Below are positions 45,127 through 49,228 of a stretch of 49,228 nt of DNA, piece after piece. The translations under genes were made by a program, and so were the position numbers. The notes below the pieces were generated by a model. That model searched no databases. It was given only the letters and a program-made list of their open reading frames with translations, and was not told the DNA's origin. Each line of letters begins with the position of its first letter. The first letter of the stretch is position 1. Origin of the DNA: a virus; the IMG/VR virus record IMGVR_UViG_3300045258_000056, positions 1-49,228 of that record. One strand, given 5' to 3'.

Positions 45127-45824
45127 AGAGCGTTCAGTATAGCGAGTATGGTTTGAACCTCATCCCATGCGCCTATAACATCGCGCTCAATGCGAGCAAT
45201 AACTGCCTCATCTCGTTCGATTCTTTGGACGTAAAGTTGAAGGCGTGCCGGGAAATTGGGGTTGTAGGAAACGAAGTGCCACCACTTCCTTCCTGTCACG
45301 AAAAGCGCCCCCTGAATCTGTGCGACATGCTCAGGCGGCAAGCCTTCGCGCAGGGTCTTGGCATGGATGGCAATGTTGATCGGACACTTGATTTCCCCGC
45401 CGCCATCGTCGCCCGAGAGAAAATCCGGGGACGCACCCGCAAACGGAAACTTCGGGTGCCGAATGAAGCTGACCAATTCAACAAGGCCGCCCGTGTGCGC
45501 CTCATAAGCGGCAACCGCTTCTGGCTCCATCGCCTTCCCGTAGGACAGCGCACGGGCGGATATTTCCTCCGTGCAAAGTCCGGTCAGCAGTTCAGCCACT
45601 ACGCGGTCAATCTGCTTGTTCCGTGCTTCGGGCGAAGGGCGAGGCTGGCCCGCTTTCGCGCCGGACTTGTACGGGGTCTTATCCCATTCCAAATCCGCGA
45701 ACGTGGAGGCCGTGAAGCATCCACGCCGAGCCTCATGCCATTCCGCCGTGCCTTGAAGTTCGGCTGGGGCATCCTCTCCGATTTCCTCGGCTTCCATGCA
45801 CTCGCGCAGGGACATGATGCTCAC
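45123..45824 (-). CDS. YqaJ-like viral recombinase exonuclease
   Basis: 233 residues from GTG 45824, overlapping the erf stop (GTGA); ATG 45815 is the alternative. LQGTAEWHEARRGCFTASTF opens the YqaJ domain; the active site is formed by E near GKAMEPEAVAAYE, D134 in AGASPDFLSG and E144/K146 in GGEIKCP, then AQIQGALFVTGRKWWHFVSY. A lambda-Exo-like 5'-3' exonuclease that makes single strands for the Erf annealase. Confidence 0.9.
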   Translation of the reverse strand: MSIMSLRECMEAEEIGEDAPAELQGTAEWHEARRGCFTASTFADLEWDKTPYKSGAKAGQPRPSPEARNKQIDRVVAELLTGLCTEEISARALSYGKAMEPEAVAAYEAHTGGLVELVSFIRHPKFPFAGASPDFLSGDDGGGEIKCPINIAIHAKTLREGLPPEHVAQIQGALFVTGRKWWHFVSYNPNFPARLQLYVQRIERDEAVIARIERDVIGAWDEVQTILAILNAL

Positions 45825-46573
45825 TTGCGGGCCTCGGCTTCGCGCAGCTTATTCAGCCGCGCCGTGTAGGTCGCACGAATCCTGGCGAGCAGGCGGGGCG
45901 GCAGACCGCTTCCGGCAATCCCCGCGCCCACGTTGGACTTGAGCGTAGCCACGGTTTCCGCTTCCGCGATGGCCTGCAAAAACTCATCGGTCTTAGCCTC
46001 ATGCTCGGGGCTGATATACGCCCCAGCCGCGTTGCCATCATCGTCGGTTTCGCCCACGGCGACATTGAAAATGGACTTCAGTAGATACCGCTGGCCGTAG
46101 CTCATGGCCGACCCGGTAGCGTGAGTGCGCGTCATTACCGCCGGCCCCTGCGGCCCCTTGCCATCAGCAGGCATGTCAATCTGGAATCGCTGGGTATGGC
46201 CGCCGCGATGGGACAGAATGGCGATCACGCGCACCTCGGCAGCGTTGGCGGTCGGCTCGCTGGTGAAGCTCAGCGCGAACCCGTGCTGAATGTAGATCGG
46301 GCGCAAGGCCCGGTCAAGCGCCGCGTAATCGGCATACTTGCTCTTGGTCTGCTGGTTGTCTTTGTTCGGGGCTACGCGGGCCATTTCCGACTGCACCTGA
46401 TTCAGGGCCTCGTTGTATTCCTGCAACGCCACGCGAGCCAGTTCACGTTCGCGCATCGCGTACAGTCGCTCCATCTTGTCAATGTCCACGGTCGGGTCTT
46501 GCGCGGCCCGGGACACAATGTCCAGAATCGTTGTCGCCTGTGAGTCGTCCTGCGGCTTCAAAATAGCGCCCAT
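45821..46573 (-). CDS. erf: Erf-like single-strand annealing protein
   Basis: 250 residues from ATG 46573, Shine-Dalgarno GAGGGGG upstream. KSKYADYAALDRALRPIYIQ, then GFALSFTSEPT and THATGSAMSYGQRYLLKSIF, then GETDDDGNAAG are the landmarks of the ERF superfamily. It anneals complementary strands for recombination and genome circularisation together with the exonuclease that follows. Confidence 0.92.
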   Translation of the reverse strand: MGAILKPQDDSQATTILDIVSRAAQDPTVDIDKMERLYAMRERELARVALQEYNEALNQVQSEMARVAPNKDNQQTKSKYADYAALDRALRPIYIQHGFALSFTSEPTANAAEVRVIAILSHRGGHTQRFQIDMPADGKGPQGPAVMTRTHATGSAMSYGQRYLLKSIFNVAVGETDDDGNAAGAYISPEHEAKTDEFLQAIAEAETVATLKSNVGAGIAGSGLPPRLLARIRATYTARLNKLREAEARK

Positions 46574-46583
46574 AAATCCCCCT

Positions 46584-46769
46584 CTATCGAATGGAAGCCC
46601 GCGCCTTCGCGCCAGCCGAAAATGGTTCTTTGATTCGTGTCGCGTGATACACGGCTTTCTTGCCTTCCCATCGTTCGTTCACCGTTTCCAGCGAATAATC
46701 GGCAGGCGGCGCAGGCCATATGTTGTATGTCAGGCGCTCATACGGCGGCGGGTCGGGATGCTTGGTCAT
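46584..46769 (-). CDS. Hypothetical protein
   Basis: 61 residues from ATG 46769. TKHPDPPPYERLTYNIWPAP then NERWEGKKAVYHATRIKEPF. The ATG overlaps the stop of the gene upstream. No family recognised; probably structured only in part. Confidence 0.55.
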   Translation of the reverse strand: MTKHPDPPPYERLTYNIWPAPPADYSLETVNERWEGKKAVYHATRIKEPFSAGAKARASIR

Positions 46770-46960
46770 TGCGGCGGCTCCGGAAGTGGTTGCCAGTGGG
46801 TCGGCGGACGAAAAGGAGTGCCGCCCGCAAGACCAACTCGCATCATTTCTGGATGCGTGTAGCCAACGTGGCCTCGCGCAACTCCAGATGCGGGCCAGTA
46901 CAGCAGCACCTCGCCCTTCGGCGGCTTGTGCCAGTTGATCGGCTGCCAGCTCACACCCAT
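46766..46960 (-). CDS. Hypothetical protein (DUF551-like)
   Basis: 64 residues from ATG 46960 (frame open to 46990). GVSWQPINWHKPPKGEVLLY then GGTPFRPPTHWQPLPEPP: the pattern W.P..W..PP..G.VLLY and the end THWQPLPEPP are familiar from DUF551-type phage proteins of unknown role. Confidence 0.65.
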   Translation of the reverse strand: MGVSWQPINWHKPPKGEVLLYWPASGVARGHVGYTHPEMMRVGLAGGTPFRPPTHWQPLPEPPQ

Positions 46961-47037
46961 GCCAGCACCCCAACCGTCAGCGCCAAGCAAATCCCCAGCA
47001 CCGCGTTCTCGTTGTCGGGGTTGCGGAGCCAGTTCAT
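46951..47037 (-). CDS. 28-residue membrane peptide
   Basis: ATG 47037 overlaps the stop of the gene before it. MNWLRNPDNENAVLGICLAL followed by TVGVLAWV: one short hydrophobic segment. The 10-nt overlap with the next start supports coupled translation. Confidence 0.45.
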   Translation of the reverse strand: MNWLRNPDNENAVLGICLALTVGVLAWV

Positions 47038-47225
47038 GAGCCGTCCCTCTGACTGACCGGATTCAGCGGCCGCAAACACACCGGCAGCGGCTCGGCCAAC
47101 TCGGCCTCAATCTCGCCCTGCAACGTGTCGAAGTCCCCCAGCGCCTCATGCAGCACGACCTGGGCCTCGCCCACTTGGCCGCGCTCTAGGTGGTGGAGGG
47201 CGCGCTGGATTGCTTGGGCGGTCAT
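47034..47225 (-). CDS. Hypothetical protein
   Basis: 63 residues from ATG 47225. TAQAIQRALHHLERGQVGEA then VVLHEALGDFDTLQGEIEAE: helical. Coupled at both ends. No family recognised. Confidence 0.55.
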   Translation of the reverse strand: MTAQAIQRALHHLERGQVGEAQVVLHEALGDFDTLQGEIEAELAEPLPVCLRPLNPVSQRDGS

Positions 47226-47680
47226 GGAGCAGCTCCAAGGGCGGCAAAATTACCCCGCGCCCTTGCGATATATTCGTCTGAGTGCGGCCAGCTTCCATCA
47301 ATGATGGCCGCGTTGACCTGTTCGTGAAGTTCAGCGGACGCGATCATTCCGTACACGTCGCCTGCAATCCGGTCTAGCAGCGGGAACAGACGCTTGCCGT
47401 TCTGCGAGTCGGGCGCAATGAAGCCGATAGCGGCCTGAATTTCGTCGGCCCACTTCTTTGCCAGCGCAATCAATTCGCTGTCGCCCGTAGATTCGCGCTG
47501 GGCCAGCTTCGACACCGCAGCGGCAAGCTCGTCCCTCTCCGCATACAGGGCGGCGATGGTGGCGCGGGCTTCGCGCAGATTGGCATAACGCTGACTGTGA
47601 GCATTCGCTCGGCCAGCCTTCGCAATCTCGGCATCCAGCACAGCCAACACACCCCCGCCCACAGCGTCAGTCGTGGTCAT
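47222..47680 (-). CDS. Hypothetical helical protein
   Basis: 152 residues from ATG 47680 (frame open to 47692). VLAVLDAEIAKAGRANAHSQ and a long helix, NLREARATIAALYAERDELA, then IALAKKWADEIQAAIGFIAP. Overlaps the gene upstream by 14 nt. No family recognised. Confidence 0.6.
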   Translation of the reverse strand: MTTTDAVGGGVLAVLDAEIAKAGRANAHSQRYANLREARATIAALYAERDELAAAVSKLAQRESTGDSELIALAKKWADEIQAAIGFIAPDSQNGKRLFPLLDRIAGDVYGMIASAELHEQVNAAIIDGSWPHSDEYIARARGNFAALGAAP

Positions 47681-48401
47681 GGGGCACCTCATCGCACAGG
47701 AACAGGTACTTAGCGCCCTCGCTACCGCAGGCGATCAGCGCCTCGCAAGCGATTTCGGCGGACAGGGCCAGGATTTCGTCGCGGAACGCGGCGTAGGCGT
47801 TGGCGTTGGCGTTGGCGTAGGCGTTGGCGTAGGCGTTGGCGTTGGCGTAGGCGTTGGCGTTGGCGTTGGCGTAGGCGTAGGCGTTGGCGTAGGCGTTGGC
47901 GTTGGCGTTGGCGTTGGCGCGAGCCTTCGCTGTCACTCGGTTAGCTTTGCTGGTCGCCTCCACCGCCGCTTTGTGGTCTTTCGCGTTTTCCAGTTCAACC
48001 GCCACCGCTTCAAGGGCCGCATTATGTTCGCCGCCCTTACCCTTGCTGGCCGCAAAGCGCAGCACCTTGGGCAGAATCCGCGTCATGGAGCCGAACGCGA
48101 CCGCCTTGGCAAATTGCATTCCGTCAATGCCGGTGCTGCCGAGCTTGGCGATAGCCTCCCGGCGCATACCCTTGGCGCGGACGGCATCGCTCGACCAGTT
48201 GGAATCGTTCAGGCGAATGTCGAAGTCGCGCACGACCGGATGCACACAGGTCGGGCTATCGCCGTGTTCGTGGCCCATCGCGTAATTGATGGCGGCCATA
48301 ACGCACATCTTCCCCGGTTCGGGCTTGCCCACGCCCTTACACAATCCGGCGTCAATGACGGACAACACCTTGCGGGCCTGTTCTTCGGTAATCGTGTTCA
48401 T
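47667..48401 (-). CDS. Protein with Ala-Asn/Ala-Tyr dipeptide repeat region
   Basis: 244 residues from ATG 48401. The N-terminal ~130 residues look like a globular domain with [40 protein letters not shown] and [20 protein letters not shown]. Then comes a basic helix and about 43 residues of alternating Ala-Asn and Ala-Tyr, coded by a 130-bp hexanucleotide repeat, and a C-terminal domain [20 protein letters not shown]. The repeat may form a flexible or fibrous spacer. The opposite strand also stays open here as Val-Gly, a by-product of the repeat. Confidence 0.7.
   Translation of the reverse strand: MNTITEEQARKVLSVIDAGLCKGVGKPEPGKMCVMAAINYAMGHEHGDSPTCVHPVVRDFDIRLNDSNWSSDAVRAKGMRREAIAKLGSTGIDGMQFAKAVAFGSMTRILPKVLRFAASKGKGGEHNAALEAVAVELENAKDHKAAVEATSKANRVTAKARANANANANAYANAYAYANANANAYANANAYANAYANANANAYAAFRDEILALSAEIACEALIACGSEGAKYLFLCDEVPHDHD
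47790..47919. repeat. Hexanucleotide tandem repeat GCGTTG/GCGTAG
   Basis: About 21 units of GCGTTG or GCGTAG (plus strand), reading Ala-Asn or Ala-Tyr on the minus strand. The unit is a multiple of three, so gain or loss of units changes protein length by two residues without breaking the frame. No spacers, so it is not a CRISPR array. Confidence 0.92.
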
Positions 48402-48742
48402 GCTCGTCCCCTCGGATAGAAGCCGTATTGACGGCGGAAATTGATTGCCCAGCGGCAGCGGTTCATTGCAGCACCAGGGGCGTAGCGGTCAAGCGGCGGA
48501 AGCAGGAACATGCAGCCGCCCGGAAGTGTCGGTTCGGTGTCGTAAATCCGCGCATCGTCCCAGCCACGGCGGCGCAGAACGTCACGGCGGCGGCTCAGGT
48601 GGCGCAAGTGTGCGCGGCCCTTGTGGTGCGCCAGCTTCCATGCCTTGCGGCTACCGGCGCGGCGCTGCACATACAGCGTCAAGCGGCCTTTGCGCGGGAA
48701 TTGGAAGCTGCACACTAGAGCCCCACCGCCCAAGCAACCCAC
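48398..48742 (-). CDS. Basic hypothetical protein
   Basis: 114 residues from ATG 48742. Very basic: RLTLYVQRRAGSRKAWKLAH, then HLRHLSRRRDVLRRRGWDDA; ends with [14 protein letters not shown] nucleic-acid-binding role is possible. Overlaps both neighbours. Confidence 0.55.
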   Translation of the reverse strand: MGCLGGGALVCSFQFPRKGRLTLYVQRRAGSRKAWKLAHHKGRAHLRHLSRRRDVLRRRGWDDARIYDTEPTLPGGCMFLLPPLDRYAPGAAMNRCRWAINFRRQYGFYPRGRA

Positions 48743-48804
48743 ACCGTAAACACCGCAGCGAGGACGATCATCGGGCGGACGTAGAGGCGGTAGGAAATGT
48801 TCAT
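48715..48804 (-). CDS. 29-residue membrane peptide
   Basis: ATG 48804 overlaps the stop of the gene before it (48801). MNISYRLYVRPMIVLAAVFT then VWVAWAVGL: one membrane segment. Overlaps the next start by 28 nt. Confidence 0.45.
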   Translation of the reverse strand: MNISYRLYVRPMIVLAAVFTVWVAWAVGL

Positions 48805-48986
48805 GCGCGTTCCTTCGTTTCGTTTTCGTATGCGGCCAGCGCGGCGTCTATGGTGGCGAATCTGCGGCCAGCGCGAGCCTGGACGGAGACCCACTCCACG
48901 AATGCAGAAACAGGGCGGCGCTCACGCTGCGGGAATCCGCCCATCGCCTTACGAGCGCGGGCCACAGTCTCGTTAGGGTTGGCCAT
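48801..48986 (-). CDS. Small hypothetical protein, first gene of the leftward operon
   Basis: 61 residues from ATG 48986 (the frame is open to 49052, but that start would lie inside the predicted promoter). ANPNETVARARKAMGGFPQR then FATIDAALAAYENETKERA. No family recognised. It follows the predicted leftward promoter by about 40 nt. Confidence 0.6.
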   Translation of the reverse strand: MANPNETVARARKAMGGFPQRERRPVSAFVEWVSVQARAGRRFATIDAALAAYENETKERA

Positions 48987-49023
48987 CTTCGTTTCCCCAG
49001 CCCCGGAGTGGGGCGATGGAGCG

Positions 49024-49052
49024 ACTATCCGCCGATATTTGCCCCGGTTCAA
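49024..49052 (-). promoter_or_regulatory. Candidate early leftward promoter
   Basis: On the minus strand TTGAAC (49052-49047), a 17-nt spacer, and GATAGT (49029-49024): four of six matches in each box. Transcription would start near 49017, 30 nt ahead of the first leftward gene. Confidence 0.45.
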
Positions 49053-49071
49053 CGCTATGGCTGCAACGGAG

Positions 49072-49096
49072 CGTTCTATTTTCAGAACGTCCGTTC
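49072..49096. promoter_or_regulatory. Operator-like repeats in the divergent control region
   Basis: Three half-sites: CGTTCT (49072-49077), AGAACG (49084-49089) and CGTTC (49092-49096). The first two form a perfect inverted repeat with a 6-bp spacer; the last two form GAACG-TC-CGTTC. They lie between the leftward and rightward operons, where a repressor or early regulator could act on both. Confidence 0.45.
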
Positions 49097-49101
49097 AGCT
49101 A

Positions 49102-49228
49102 ATTTGGCCCTATCATTGGCCCATGCAAATGTCCCGACCCGTCCGAATCCCGGCCCCCTGGAAACTCCTGCGGCCCGGCGAAATGCTGCATAGCAAAATG
49201 CCCCTGCATCGCTTGGAATTGATCGGGA
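49102..49228. repeat. Right copy of 127-bp terminal direct repeat
   Basis: Exact copy of bases 1-127; see the left copy. Contains the truncated start of the first rightward gene (ATG 49123), which is complete at 22-234. Confidence 0.95.

Noticed and set aside
47790-47919. CRISPR array
   Set aside because: Uninterrupted 6-bp units without spacers; coding microsatellite-type repeat.
47673-48419. Plus-strand ORF with a long Val-Gly repeat
   Set aside because: It is the reverse reading of the hexanucleotide repeat. All flanking genes are on the minus strand and the minus frame is coupled to both neighbours.
1-49228. Temperate-phage genes (integrase, CI, attP)
   Set aside because: No tyrosine or serine recombinase motifs and no CI-like repressor were found on either strand; the small HTH proteins are too short to be called CI.

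Overview
The window is one complete tailed-phage genome, linearised from a circular assembly: bases 1-127 are repeated exactly at 49102-49228, so the unique circle is about 49,101 bp. It is a high-GC (roughly 60 % by eye) siphovirus with an HK97-type head, a tail module in the order typical of gene transfer agents (DUF2460, DUF2163, NlpC/P60, large hub), and an embedded Rz/Rz1 spanin pair. The spanins and the tail type point to a Gram-negative, probably proteobacterial, host. I see no integrase, excisionase, CI-like repressor or partition gene, so nothing supports a lysogenic life cycle.

Layout. (1) 22-8716, plus strand: tightly packed early/middle genes joined by ATGA or GTGA overlaps: HNH nucleases, a replication protein, NinB, a cytosine-5 DNA methyltransferase with a second long open frame lying over it, many small proteins and a Q-like putative late regulator. 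(2) 8713-10965: a non-coding RNA island. A strong promoter is followed by three tandem Y-RNA-like elements, the third carrying a complete circularly permuted tRNA-Asn fold, then a Ro60/Rsr (TROVE) protein gene, a small HTH gene, a second promoter, three tRNA genes (Ser-GCT, Ser-CGA, Tyr-GTA) and a terminator. (3) 11052-16580: lysis genes (membrane proteins, GH19 endolysin, holin candidate, Rz/Rz1), small genes and HNH nucleases. (4) 16694-24544: terminase, prohead protease, major capsid protein, portal, a collagen-like protein and head-tail connectors. (5) 24546-29118: a seven-gene glycosyltransferase/methyltransferase cassette set inside the structural operon. (6) 29111-41216: tail genes, with a canonical A AAA AAC frameshift site for the G/GT chaperones, a tape measure, and a hub protein with an apparent beta-propeller insertion. 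(7) 41251-48986, minus strand: a leftward operon with Erf-type annealase, YqaJ-type exonuclease, HNH nucleases and many small proteins, one with a 130-bp hexanucleotide repeat coding for Ala-Asn/Ala-Tyr. Its promoter lies in the divergent control region at about 49000-49101.

The most notable system is the phage-borne Ro-Y RNA locus. In bacteria, Rsr proteins bind Y RNAs that can tether or gate exoribonucleases, and YrlA-type Y RNAs carry a tRNA-mimicking module. Here the protein, three different Y RNAs (minimal, intermediate and full tRNA-mimic) and a tRNA operon form one compact island between the middle genes and the lysis genes, each RNA block having its own TTGACA promoter. All functional statements rest on reading the sequence and on remembered family knowledge; no database search or folding program was run.
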